Assembly (NCBI GenBank): GCA_007922195.1
Contig: ML682232.1
Coordinates: 186,001 to 250,000, forward strand
Direction of reading: 5' to 3'
DNA: 64,000 nucleotides
Source of the DNA: Podocnemis expansa
Lineage: Eukaryota; Chordata; Testudines; Podocnemididae
Position numbers and translations under genes: made by a program. Of the stretch, positions 38,801 through 48,071 are shown in pieces; position 1 is the first letter of the stretch; each line of letters starts with the position of its first letter. The notes under the pieces were generated by a model. It was not told the origin of the DNA. It ran no database searches and was given only the letters and a program-made list of their open reading frames with translations.

Positions 38801-41792
38801 TGCAAACTTCAGCAACTCACCTTACTCTTCTGTGCCTCAGTTACTCCCACCTACAGATATTTACTCACCAGTGTGGGCCACTTTAGATGTATAGATAAAT
38901 GTGTATAGGTATTCTTAGAAAATGGAAGGATAGGGTCTTTAATATGTATTTAGACAAAATTTCTATTCACTTCAATGGGACTTTTGCCTGAGCAAGGACT
39001 GCCAGGTTTGGTACTGTGAACTTTTCCAAGGTTCACGCAGAGGGCACTTTACTTATGGACGCTAAATTTGCCATAGTGACTGATCCTGCTGCTTAGGCAC
39101 CATGCTTGAATTAACTCGTTATTAAAAATGTATGTTTAGTGTTTGTTGAAAACACCATGGGAGAGCTGTACTTTTGCACTGTTAGTTTTTTATGTAAGTG
39201 CTTGGACACGATACTCTGCCTCACAATCTAGTTAATTAAAAACACAGCCCCCTAGTCACTCTGCTGGGATTGTGCTCCGACCTGTGGGTCTAGGCATGGA
39301 GTCCAAATATTTCAAGCCTGTTTCACCTGAGATCTCTATTAGACTATTAACCCATTCCCCAAATTTTCTTCCTGAAAACATCTGAAAGCCTAGAAGATAG
39401 CACAAAATTGTTCTGCTGATTCCACCCTATATTCTGCGGTCCATTCCTGTTCAGCAAAATACTTATGCGTGTGTTTCAGTCCCATTGACGTGAATTTCAG
39501 TATGTGTTTGAATGCTTTTCTGAACTGGGACATCTCATGGGTCTCCAAACACCATCCTGCAGTGCTTGTGGATTGGAGGAGGACGGGAGCCTCTCTAGGC
39601 TACAGGCAAGCAGTTTGATCACTTTCCCAGTCCGCTGCCCCAGGGGCTAGTCATGGAGACAGCCAGGTACCCACAGCTGCAGCCAACAGAAGCAGCAAGG
39701 CCTGCTATGCAGAGAGTCCAGAGAAAGAAGGAGCGGGAGAAAGGCCAGGAACAGCAAATGGACACCCTTGCACCATTCTGTCTCTAGAAAAATAGCCAAG
39801 AGACTGAAGTAAGCTGCTGGACTCAGTAACCTCGATTTGGTGGACTTGGTTAGAGAGGAGGGGCAAAGAACTACCCTGACTAGTGGGGGCAGATGGAGGG
39901 CCAGTCCAGACCAGCAGAGACCCATCCAAAGAACCACTCCAGAATCTGGTGCCAGGGTCTTGCTGTATTTTAAGGTCAGATTGCCTGTCTGACTCCTCAG
40001 ACTTGCGGGGGGGGGGGGGGGGTTACCTCTGCTGAATGAATCAAATGTTTGATACCTCACCATAGAGCTCTGCTGCTTCGCCATGATATCTCAGTGAAAT
40101 TTCATACTGGCATAAAGCATTGTAGACCGCTCCCAGGTTTTGTAGCAGCACAGCTCTCTTCCATATAGAGAAGTTTGCCCCACTGCAGATTTGCATGGCT
40201 TTGATAAAGAATTTCCCAGCTTGGTGGAAGCACATCATTTCGGCAAAGTGCAATCCAATGTCGTTGTAGAGTTTGCCTGAAAAATAGCACAGCAACATTG
40301 ATGTCAGATGATAGCTGAGACTGGGGAAAGAGAGGGGGTTTGGCACAATTTAGAATGATAAACTTGGCTATATTTTTCCTTCCATAATTATTCTAATTGG
40401 CTGAATGGCTGATTAACTACTTTCAGCCTATGATGTTTACAAGTCTATTTTGGGTAAATGAATTCCAGATCAACCTACAAGACATTGAGCTAGAAGCGCC
40501 AATGTGAAACAATCACAACTGTGGCCCAAAGCAGATGCTTCTGTGCACTTGGCTGTTCTTAAATTATTTCACTTTGGACAGGAAAAAAGCAAGAGCTATA
40601 GTACATTAGCCATTTCTAGGAATTACAATGATGTTTTACTGTTGCAAGTTTTCACTGCTGAGCACTCTTATGGAAATGCCTCTATCATACTTGGAGGGGG
40701 GATTGTAATTTTGTGATGTGGGTTTTGAAATAGATTGTACAACTGAAATCCTCTTGCTTTCTATCCAATATGACCCTTACTATTTATTGGCTAAGGCACA
40801 AGACTATAAATAAAGTAATTTAGAATTTGGCCCTCCATTTGGATGCATGAATTTTAGAGGCAGCAGTAACATAATCTTGCTTGCATGCCAGGCCAAGGTT
40901 TTGTGGTAGTTCTGCACATGCACATTCTTGAGAAAAGAAAGCAGAAAGTTTATTTTTATCTAGTGTTTATATACCTCCCTGAAGATGCTCTTTACATATG
41001 GTACTTGTTAGGATTACATGTCTATTTAAATTCTGTAAGAAAACAATTCACACCATTCTGTTTAATTATAAGGAAACAAAAATGGTAACTAAATGTACCT
41101 ATATTTACCTAACAAATCCAGGTTAGTGAGTCCAGAACACAGCTGTGCACATTCATTTAAAGTCTCAAGCACTTCCACCTGTGAATTCTTTTGACTCCGT
41201 ATCATGTACCTAGCTGCTTCCCTCATGGCCATGGCAGCATCTTCAGTTTTCTGTGTTTTTTGGTATGAGTAGCTGGCAAGCCTAAAGGAATGTGCAGCTG
41301 AACAAAGGTCTTCTACATTTGCAGAACAATAGCCAAGTTTGATCAGGGCATCCGAGATATTTTGTGTGTCATTAGGTTTGTATTCCCTAATAGCTCTCTG
41401 ATAAAATCTCCCAGCTTTAGAGTATTCTTTCATTTCCTCATAAGCAGCCGCAATGTTAAAGTAGAGATCACCATCTTTCTCCACGGGTCCCTTTGACTTA
41501 GACTTCAGCAGGCACTTCAGTCCTTTCTCTGGGTTGCCCTTAGCAATGTAGGCAGCCCCTAGATTGAAGAGGCACGTCTTCTGAGATGGCATCCCAGAAA
41601 ATCTCTCAGCCAGAATGTATGCCTTCTTGAACATGCTCAGAGCCTGAGCTGCTTCATTGTTTTGTAAGGATTTAGTCCCAGCTTTAGACAGCTTTTGTAT
41701 TTTATCCTGAACAGATGGGTGGTGGGTGGTGGTATGCACTTCAGAGGAGCTAGAGACCAAAGCAGAAGCCATTTCTTTGTATTGAGTGCAAC
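28869..41792 (-). CDS. TTC24: TTC24-like tetratricopeptide repeat protein gene (four exons, 3' end not found)
   Basis: The exons, in transcription order, are 41109-41792 (coding from 41772), 40061-40276, 33644-33772 and 28869-28990. All have AG acceptors and GT donors, and junction phases 1, 1, 1 and 0 agree. Together they encode 377 codons: a short polar N-terminus and then about eight TPR-like helical pairs with the usual small/large residue spacing. TPR arrays are protein-protein scaffolds. The order of repeats and the junction words [17 protein letters not shown] and CEGLG match my memory of mammalian TTC24 (about 580 residues), with no length change between blocks. The function of TTC24 is poorly known. 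The C-terminal part is missing here apart from a candidate exon at 9205-9255. A TTC24 paralogue is the main alternative. Confidence 0.85.
28991..29865. other. Intron 3 DNA plus a G-rich patch
   Basis: The T-rich tract at 29629-29640 is followed by a gccagccccactgctgggggtg patch to about 29690, which resembles the edge of an hAT MITE starting CAGGGGTATGGACTA at 29612. No duplication was found to confirm it. Confidence 0.35.
29874..31260 (+). mobile_element. hAT-type element (CAGGGGTTAAA ends), copy 1, split by a nested MITE
   Basis: Left end CAAGGGTTAAAGTATAATTT; right end, on the other strand, CAGGGGTTAAAATGGGCC. Flanks gttccatg (29866-29873) and gtttcatg (31261-31268) agree at 7 of 8 bases. 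The C-rich left part and the right part with inverted GGGCCCCTAAAAATAG words match, in reverse, the element at 48072-48846. The MITE at 30201-30921 lies inside. Reading frames over it are compositional. Confidence 0.75.
30201..30921. mobile_element. TA-flanked MITE (Tc1/mariner-like), nested
   Basis: Left end CCGTATATACTCATGTATAA and, on the other strand at the right, CTGTATATATTCATGTATAA are inverted repeats of more than 20 bp with few mismatches. TA lies on both sides (30199-30200, 30922-30923). The interior is C-rich with no transposase. It sits inside the hAT element at 29874-31260, whose reverse copy at 48 kb lacks it. Confidence 0.75.
31478..32008. mobile_element. hAT-type MITE (CAGRGCYGTAACTAG ends)
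   Basis: Ends CAGGGCTGTAACTAGGCC and, on the other strand, CAGAGCCGTAACTAGTAG. Flanks gatgggaa (31470-31477) and gattggaa (32009-32016) agree at 7 of 8 bases. The GC-rich interior repeats units of the type gggatggatctgg and produces several overlapping ORFs of 80-170 codons that are not genes. Confidence 0.8.
32115..32299. mobile_element. hAT-type MITE (CAGTGGTTTTCAAAC ends)
   Basis: Ends CAGTGGTTTTCAAACTT and, on the other strand, CAGTGGTTTTCAAACAGG: 15 perfect inverted bases. Flanks ctttgagg and ctctgtgg agree at 6 of 8. The words gacccagttgaaaaaa and acgacccaaccattacat are typical of an abundant reptile hAT family. Confidence 0.8.
32308..33643. other. Intron 3 DNA with a (TA)n microsatellite
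   Basis: An uninterrupted (TA)n runs from about 32821 to 32861. No exon or repeat family recognised in the rest. Confidence 0.5.
33644..33772 (-). CDS. TTC24: TTC24-like exon 3 (one TPR)
   Basis: 129 bp, entered and left in phase 1. The acceptor is ttttgctttag and the donor GTAAGAGAG. It encodes [20 protein letters not shown] and then [20 protein letters not shown], a canonical TPR helix pair. The length agrees with the TTC24 block between LHG and the next repeat. Confidence 0.9.
33773..34889. other. Intron 2 DNA, nothing recognised
   Basis: AT-rich, no exon-like signal or repeat family seen. Confidence 0.45.
34890..34985 (+). repeat. R2 retroelement fragment, copy 2
   Basis: Words ggtaggcgaggtgatatg, tttatcagaccaattt and gacaagttttcaagctacac match 25745-25875 and 37465-37610. 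Confidence 0.55.
35878..36293. mobile_element. hAT-type MITE, itself carrying an R1 insertion
   Basis: Ends CAGTGGCATTCCACCC and, on the other strand, CAGTGGTCCTGAAAC. Flanks tactaaac and tgctagag agree at 5 of 8 bases. An R1 fragment lies at 35990-36060. The minus-strand frames here are by-products. Confidence 0.6.
35990..36060 (+). mobile_element. R1 retroelement fragment with perfect 12-bp duplication
   Basis: A 71-bp piece (aaagggataaccatgttagtc ... cgactccttggtttt) is flanked by identical tgaggaaagttg at 35978-35989 and 36061-36072. The duplication proves that R1 moves with a roughly 12-bp target duplication. Confidence 0.85.
36618..37106. mobile_element. Palindromic MITE, copy 4 (AGTTTGAACT/AATTCGAATT words), nested in R1
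   Basis: Right end on the other strand GGCTATGTCTACACTT; left end ATGCATGGCTACACT, the same length to CTACACT. The duplication is TTA at 36615-36617 and 37107-37109. Removing the MITE and one TTA restores the R1 word actttaaagac-like, as in other R1 copies. The core (cccagggtgcc, ggaggcatggccctt, catggtgcccctctt) is shared with 52361-52877. Confidence 0.85.
36786..36895 (-). repeat. tRNA-like SINE piece joined to a CR1-type tail, inside a MITE
   Basis: On the minus strand a tRNA-like half (5-bp anticodon stem TCTGC/GCAGA around loop TTAACAT; T-arm CTGGG/CCCAG around TTCAATT) runs straight into ggggttggactcgatgatc and aaggtcccttccagcc, the 3' tail of CR1 elements. This matches the tRNA-head, LINE-tail plan of tortoise SINEs (known for the group). 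Its presence in a DNA transposon is unusual. Confidence 0.6.
37465..37610 (+). repeat. R2 retroelement, copy 3, with inverted arms
   Basis: The words tttattggac and gagacaagcattcgagctac are followed by their complements, gcttgtctctttctcc and ggccaataaaaaata. So R2, like R1, has paired inverted arms. Confidence 0.6.
38460..38695 (+). mobile_element. R1 retroelement, long copy with part of the inner region
   Basis: Runs from aaagggtagccacgttag to gccaccagattccttctttg. Short flanks ctgactg on each side could be a truncated target duplication. Its middle (cctgatcctatgacttatac) is the reverse of the inner part of the copy at 50715. Confidence 0.65.
38710..38915 (+). repeat. MIR-like SINE, copy 3
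   Basis: tagtccagtgaatggagcaa, then cacctgaattctattctcag, and ctcttctgtgcctcagtta follow MIR word order. Confidence 0.6.
40006..40022. repeat. G homopolymer (C-run in the gene sense) 38 nt after exon 2
   Basis: 17 uninterrupted G on the plus strand, so a C-run just downstream of the exon 2 donor. Such runs are often mis-sized in assemblies. Confidence 0.8.
40061..40276 (-). CDS. TTC24: TTC24-like exon 2 (two TPRs)
   Basis: 216 bp, entered and left in phase 1. Acceptor gtgctatttttcag, donor GTGAGG. It encodes two TPR helix pairs: [19 protein letters not shown] onward and [19 protein letters not shown] onward, ending AAELYG. LYNDIG aligns with LYNDLG of TTC24. A donor four bases later would read YGEV and break phase with exon 3, so GTGAGG is chosen. 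Confidence 0.9.
41109..41792 (-). CDS. TTC24: TTC24-like exon 1 with the start codon (four TPRs)
   Basis: 684 bp. The acceptor gcttcctttcacag at 41793 upward is strong, so a 5' noncoding exon must lie upstream. The first ATG after it is at 41770-41772 ([12 protein letters not shown]), leaving 20 bp of 5' UTR. An ATG further up, at 41806, would lie in the intron. It encodes 221 codons plus one base: a polar N-terminus (1-22) and four TPR-like pairs at about 23-57, 65-97, 102-135 and 142-176, then a helical stretch ending DLLG before donor GTAAATAT. FNLGAAY and [10 protein letters not shown] are the clearest TPR words. No signal peptide or membrane segment is seen, which fits a cytosolic scaffold. 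Confidence 0.9.
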
Positions 41793-43203
41793 CTGTGAAA
41801 GGAAGCAAATATTTATGCTATTTTATTTCAAAACTGTACTGAAATTGACTGGATTTATGTATGCTTCCTAAATTTTGTGTGGCTGTTTGTTTTGCATTCA
41901 TATAAACTGAAAACTATATTCTCTATGGCCTTTAGAAAAAAGGTTCCCAGATGGGCACACTGGGTATTTCTAAGGGATTTTGTGGGAGGTCAGGCAGGGG
42001 AAAGGAAAACAAGAGTTAGGGGCAGCATAAGTCATTGAGGACAAATATATTCCACCTTCAGCTCCCTAAGGGTTAACATCTTTGTAAAGAAAACATAAAT
42101 TGCTCTCAAAATTGAAAAAAGTGGTATCTGCACAGTTTAGTGGTCACAGAAGTTTTACCTTTGAATTTAGAAACTCCTGGAAATAAGGGACTGTAACGTA
42201 AATGCAGCCAAGCCCTTAAAATAGTGTACAAATCCAAACGCTACTGCTAAAATACACTTGATTAACAGACAAAGTGGGGTGTGCTATTCACAGGAGGGAC
42301 TCTAGTACTGATTGATATTGTCTGCTGCTGTCGGGTCAGGAGGATGACCGTGTAATTTTAGTTCAAGAAATAAATACTTTAGATTGTTATTATAGAGTGC
42401 ATTGAACTAGCCACTTTAGTATGCCCCATTAAACTGAGTCATGTTGTGAAATGTTTAACTCTATTTAACTTAGGTTAAACATTTAAAATGGCATAAGGTG
42501 ATTTTTAGTCTTCTGGGGATGGAACTCGATGGGTGTTGAGATTTTCTGCAGAATCCAGTGGCCTAACTGACCATTATAAGAAGGCAAATGTTTTTTGCAA
42601 TACAAATACTGAACTTTCACTGTTTATTAGACTAGAAACAACTCCCTGTGAGATAAATAACAGACTATGGATTGGGTGTACTGATAGAAGTGAAAATAGT
42701 GAGTCCCATTTTTAGTAACTGAGTAATAGAGATTTTCTGATCTGTGCAGTGAAGGCCTAATTCCAAATCCACTGAACTCAATGGGAACCTTCATATTGAT
42801 GTCAATGGGTTTTGGCTCAGTCCTTGAGTGACTCTGCTGTCATATTGAGTGATACAACAGAAAAGAATCATAGGAGCACCAAGCAGTTAATCATGAAGGC
42901 AGATCAACCCACAACTACTCAATGTACATAAATGTTTTCAAAGCCCTGTCCCATTTAAGGGTTAGTGGGCCCAGTCAGTGTGTCAGATTAGCATCTTCTC
43001 CCCATGCCTCTTTGCCCATTAAATGCTGGCTCTGATCAACTGGGTGATCCCTTTTAATGGGCTGAGAACTTCATTTGAAGGGAAGGAACCACAGAGGGTT
43101 GACAGGCTTCTAAGGAAGGCCAGGAATTTGAGCCTACAGGAGAACATGAGGACTGGAAGAAAAGAGCCTGGAAGTCAGGGCTGTATGGCAGAGCTGCTGC
43201 TGG
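41793..43203. other. Upstream of the first coding exon, no feature recognised
   Basis: Intronic or promoter-proximal DNA of the minus-strand gene. No CpG island and no clear promoter element. Confidence 0.45.
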
Positions 43204-43441
43204 CATGTCTACACTGCAATTAGACACCACTGGCTAGTTGCTGCCGGCTGTGTTGGGCTAATGGGCTGTTTAATTGTAACATAGATGTTCAGGCTTGGGC
43301 TGTTGCCCAGGCTGTAGGATCCAGAAGGTGGGAGGGTCCAAGAGCTCTGACTGCAGGTGGAGCCCAAATTTCTACACTTCAGTTAGTTCAATGTAGCTGG
43401 CGGGACCCAGCCACAAGTCTCTAATGGCAATGTAGACACAG
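43204..43441 (+). mobile_element. TGTCTACACTGCAATTA-end family, copy 3 (most complete)
   Basis: Left end atgtctacactgcaattag; right end on the other strand tgtctacattgccattag. Internal words (ctgtttaattgtaacatag, tgttcaggcttgggc) match 1010-1226 and 6917-7190. No target duplication could be fixed. Confidence 0.65.
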
Positions 43442-43889
43442 AGAGAGAAACTAAACAATAAACAGTGGGGCTGAATACATGAGAAGGGCTCAGGAAAGCA
43501 GCCTGGGATTCATCGCCCTATCCTAGGATGGAGAGACTTAAAGCGAGCTAGAAGGTGGACTGCAGAGGAGCCCAAGCAGTCTGAAAAAAAGTCTCTTCTG
43601 TGTTGGAACTTGTTTACCTAGAAGAGGATTTAACACAGTGACCTATCAGCAAACTCAACCATGTACAGTCTTACCCTTCATCCTCCTTCCCAGAGAAAAC
43701 CCTGGGGAGGAGGAAGCTTGGGCAGGAGCAGCTGCAGCTAACACTAAGCTAGCAGGGGGTGCTATAGGACAAGCAAGCCTTATGACCAGCCCTAAAAATT
43801 GTAATGCAGTGTATGGTCTTTGGGATACTTCAGTGTGAATCAAATTGCAGAGGATTTTAGAGTACGTTTTTCAGACTTTCATGTGTGCT

Positions 43890-44035
43890 GCAGACCAGAG
43901 ACTAACAGCAAGAGTCCTGTGACACCTTAAAGACTAACAGAGTTCTTCAGGCATAAGCTTTTGTGGGCTGCAATCCTTTAAGGTGCCACAGGGTACTTGT
44001 TTTTGCTGTATACAGACTAAAACAACTACTCCTCT
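43890..44035 (+). mobile_element. R1-related retroelement copy
   Basis: gactaacagcaagagtcctg, caccttaaagactaacag, gcataagcttttgtgggctg, and then the complement of the opening (aaggtgccacagggtactt). A subfamily with ggtacttg in place of ggactcc. Confidence 0.6.
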
Positions 44036-44552
44036 AGACAAAAAAATAGTTCTTTTCAAATCACATTTATTAAAACTGAAGCAAAAGTGAAGTAGTAAAG
44101 TGCTTATTTTGAGTTTCAAGTCTCTCTCCAAAGAATGGTAGTAGAAAAATTAAAACAAAAAGAAATGCTAGAATACAAATATGTAGATTATATTGTAATA
44201 TTAGTTTTAGCTATCCTGGAAGTTCACTTAGTTTCTTATAGGCAAAAACATACATTTCATGTCAAGAAATTTTGTCATGATCTTTGATAGTCTGGTTTCA
44301 TGTATCAATCATGTATAATTTTACACTGGAAAGCACTACTTTGCAAACAAGACTCTGATTAAAAATCACTCAAGGGGAAAAGCATCAAAAGCAATAAATC
44401 TTTCGTCTCACACAAGTAGAAGTAATCTTGTAGCAGCATAAGACAATGCACTAAGATAATATATTTTATGTAGCTTAATGTTACTCCATCACATCTTTCC
44501 TGTCCCTTGCAATACTACAGTTTATTCTCCAGGAAATACTTCGTTCTTGGTA

Positions 44553-44955
44553 GGCTATGTCTACGTCAACAAAAATTAGTTTGGACTTGTTAGTCTGAGC
44601 TAAGAAGTTTGAGGTTAGTTTGAACTAACCTCAGGTTAGTCCAAACTAACTGCCTGAACTAACGCTAAGTTTGAACTAGAACATGAGGTTAGTTTGAACT
44701 AACCAGCTTCGTTCAAACTTCTTAAATTCAAACTAAGCGTTAGTCCGTGGCCACATCATGCCTAGTGTGAACCGAAGTTTGAACTAAGTGCTCAAGTCTG
44801 GACTAAACACCAGTACTAACAAGTTTGAACTAAGCATTCCTTAGTTCGAACTAAGACATTTCTTAGTTTGAACTAGGGAAAGCCTAGTGTGGCAATAGGC
44901 TGAATTAGTCTGGACTAAGCTTAGTCCAGACTAACATGCCAGTGTAGACTTAGCC
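44553..44955. mobile_element. Palindromic MITE, copy 5 (TTAGTTTGAACTAA word)
   Basis: Ends GGCTATGTCTACGTC and, on the other strand, GGCTAAGTCTACACTGG. Flanks gta / ata agree at two of three bases. Filled with TTAGTTTGAACTAA-type palindromes from end to end and without the GC-rich core. Confidence 0.8.
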
Positions 44956-45924
44956 ATAGTTACTCTGCTGCAGTTTAACTGAGGGTTCTCTGCTGCAGCT
45001 TGAGTGGTCAGGCAAACCTCCACCTGAATATTGCAAATACAATCACCTGCATGTACAATTAGTTGAAAAATGGAAAAACAATTTCACAAAAATAAATCTG
45101 AAATTCATTTGCTTCATAGGGTTTAGAAAGGGATAATTTCTTTTTAAAAAGTGTCATTTTTTTAATTCCGATTTTTAAAATTTTATTTTGTCCCTTTTCT
45201 CTCCCCCTTGTTTGTTTCTCAGTGAATCTAATAAACTGAATAGTGACAGGGGTTTCCCCCCTTTTCTCCTACTCTAGATTTTCAACAGTACTTTACACTT
45301 TAGAAAAGTTTGACTTTGCAGATTTACAATGTTTCATTTTTCATATTGCCAATTCATAACTTTTGAAAAAGTCAGGAGGAAGGTTTTGAAAAAATTAGAG
45401 TGGAAAGGGAAAAAATTTTTTAAAAGTCTAAACAAATCATAGGCCTCACTGATTCTGAGATTTTAGAGCACAAAAATGAATTGCCTTTTTACAAACAGAA
45501 TTAAAATGAACATTTTGGGTCGCTCTGAAAGACTTCTCTCAATTTCACTTCTGATACAAACTTGTTAAGTTTTTTAGCTGTTAAACTTCAATCAGCATAC
45601 ACTTTAAACACTCGCAAAGATACATATTCTTATTTGTTATCCACACATATTGGCATTTTTAGTACATTTTTGCACCTGGAAAGGTTAACTACAAGTTTAT
45701 ATGTGCACCATTATAAAAGTGGGTGCATAGCAGGAAATATTGGCTAGGGGGGCAGACATAAATCTATCCCTTAAAGCGAGAAATGCTAGTCACCAAAGCA
45801 ACTCTTGAATAAACGAGCTTTCTGTGAAGCTACTGCATGACTGCTGAGCTGATGGAACTCTGTCCTAACCAGCAAAGAAGGCACAGAGAACCTTTGCAAA
45901 TTTGGCTGTTGCCACTAACATGTC
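44956..45924. other. No gene seen
   Basis: AT-rich unique-looking sequence, no repeat or exon recognised. Confidence 0.45.
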
Positions 45925-45932
45925 CTGCTGAG

Positions 45933-46255
45933 CAGGGCCAGATTACGACATGCTGAAGCCCTAAGATATGTCAAGATTCAGAGGCCCATACCATAAAAAA
46001 TAAGGAGAAAAAATGTATTACATTATAACAAAAAGAGTAATGAAAAATAAATGATAAACCATTGTGTTTGCATATATAAATAGGCAAAGATTAAATGAAA
46101 AACAACTAAATAAAACGTTCATCTTGCAAAAAGTCTTATCAGTCTTATCAAATACCTTATTATAAATCTTTGTTATCTCCAACATATTTAGAGGCCCCTC
46201 ATAATGTGAGGCCCTAAGCCATGGCTTTATTGGCTTGTGTCTAAATCCGGCACTG
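45933..46255. mobile_element. hAT-type MITE (CAGGGCCGGATT ends)
   Basis: Ends CAGGGCCAGATTACGAC and, on the other strand, CAGTGCCGGATTTAGAC. Flanks ctgctgag and ccactgag agree at 6 of 8 bases. The inner words gaagccctaag / gaggccctaag recur near both ends. Confidence 0.8.
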
Positions 46256-46263
46256 CCACTGAG

Positions 46264-47529
46264 ACCCTAGTTTCCCCCTGTATCCCAAGGTGGAACTGCA
46301 GACTAGGTTTAAAGTCCCAAAAGTCACACTTTTGCCACTTAATTACTTCACAGTTCTCTCCCTCTCTCCATTCTTCTTTAGAGCGCTTACCACTACAGTG
46401 GTAGAAGTCATTTAGGGCCCTCGTTTGGTCTCCTTGGACTGGGACAGCACAGCATATCTGCTGAATTTTTAGTCTGCCACCTCCGTGCCTGGACACAGGC
46501 TTTACCCCTTAGTGAAATGTGAGGTGTTGCTAAAGGAGTAAATTATTATGCCAAGTCCCTCCTGACATAAAACATTCCAGTAAACTATTTCAATAATAAG
46601 CACTTCCTTTGCTTTAAAGATTTTATTAAGGTTCCCAATAGGACAATAAGGGCCAATCAGCCTAACTCTTAGCTCTTAAAAATTATTCAAGAATGTTCAC
46701 CCTGTATAAATATTTAGTTCCCATTACTCAAATTTGGCCCCTTCCCCACCAGTTCCATTACCTGACTGTAAACACTGTAATGGAAGATTCTTATTTTCCT
46801 CAGACTTTTCCATATTAAAATGACTCATTTCTGGCTAGTCAAAAATTCTGCAAAAACTTGGGTGCTTTTTCATTAGGTAACTTTTTTTTTTTGCTGTAGA
46901 TTTTAAATTATAATGAACATAATAACCTGTAAAACAGAATAGAATGTGAGCTAAACTTAAAAATGGATAGGCGTTTATATTAAAAATCTAGATCCACGAT
47001 CCTTGTCATGAGACTTCCCAAAGGCAGTAGTCATTCAAAATTACAGAGTCATACAGTAAAACAGTCTCATACAAGCAATATCATTAAGATGCTAGAGGCC
47101 TGATAAAAAGATATACATAGTTGTCCTGCTTAGGTTCCCTTTCCACTACTGTTGAGTTCACAATAATCTTCTGATACTGCAGCATGCAGAAACTTTTTTC
47201 CAAATAGTTTTTTCTTCTTTTACTTTTTAAAATTGAAGGACCTGAGTCTGATTTGATTGACATAAGTAAAAATGTGAAGTAACTCCATGGGTCTTTTGGT
47301 ATAAATGAGAATCTGAATTTGTCCCCATAATTTTGTACGAGACAGGTGGCCTCCATTTAGTAGTCATATACTCAAATCACAAAATTACCACCACGCTAAG
47401 CACTCATTAGGAATCCTACTGACAGTCCTAGCAGAGCAGTCAAGGACTGAATGAGCTGTGTGGACCATCATCTTTCCCCTGCCCTTCCTAGTTCAGGGTG
47501 GAGACGTGTTGGGGCAGCGTGGTAATGCT
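46264..47529. other. No gene seen
   Basis: An 89-codon minus-strand frame at 46227-46496 crosses the edge of the hAT element, so I reject it as a gene. The rest is featureless. Confidence 0.4.
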
Positions 47530-47655
47530 CATTATTATTTATTTGTATCACAGAAGTGCCTTGGGGACCTTAACAGAGCTTGAGATCTATTATGCTAGGC
47601 ACCATACAAATTAAGAGCAAAAATATGGCCTCTGCCTCACAGAGCCTACAGTCTA
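47530..47655 (+). repeat. Ancient SINE/LINE-tail repeat (MIR/L3-like), opposite copy
   Basis: Words tattatttatttgtatcac, agtgccttggggacc, gctaggcaccatacaa and agagcctacagtctaa. Reverse of the piece at 1690-1800. Confidence 0.55.
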
Positions 47656-48071
47656 ATTTCCTCTTCCTGGTCTGAGGAGAGAGGACTTTATTTTCCAGAA
47701 CTATCAGTCATGGCACCTTCTACATGTATTAAATGCATAGCATCCATTAAAAAACTAGTATTAGCCTAACATACTGCTGACTCCCATAAGCTGCCCTCTG
47801 CTGGAGAGTGAACAAGCAGCAGGGATCAATATATAATTTGCTTGTAAAACTAATTTTTAACAAGCAGTTATCACTTGAAAATGTGCAAATTAAGATGTCA
47901 AAAAAGGCAAAGAATTTTAGTAAAAAAAAAAAAAAAGTATGCACATGTCCTTTGTGTTTCTAGGTGAAGGGCTGTGCTAAATTGGTTGAAAATTTAATCT
48001 AATCTTTCACTTATTCTGACATTTATAAAGCATGTTTCGTACTCAAAATTAAAATACTGCATTTCTGTAGC

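Noticed and set aside
39647..40084. 145-codon minus-strand ORF overlapping the exon 2 edge
   Set aside because: It reads through the exon 2 donor and the C-run in another frame; the TPR frame is the supported one.
41773..41808. Upstream ATG at 41806 extending the first TPR exon by 12 codons
   Set aside because: A strong splice acceptor (tttcacag) lies after it, so this ATG would be intronic; the ATG at 41770-41772 is used instead.
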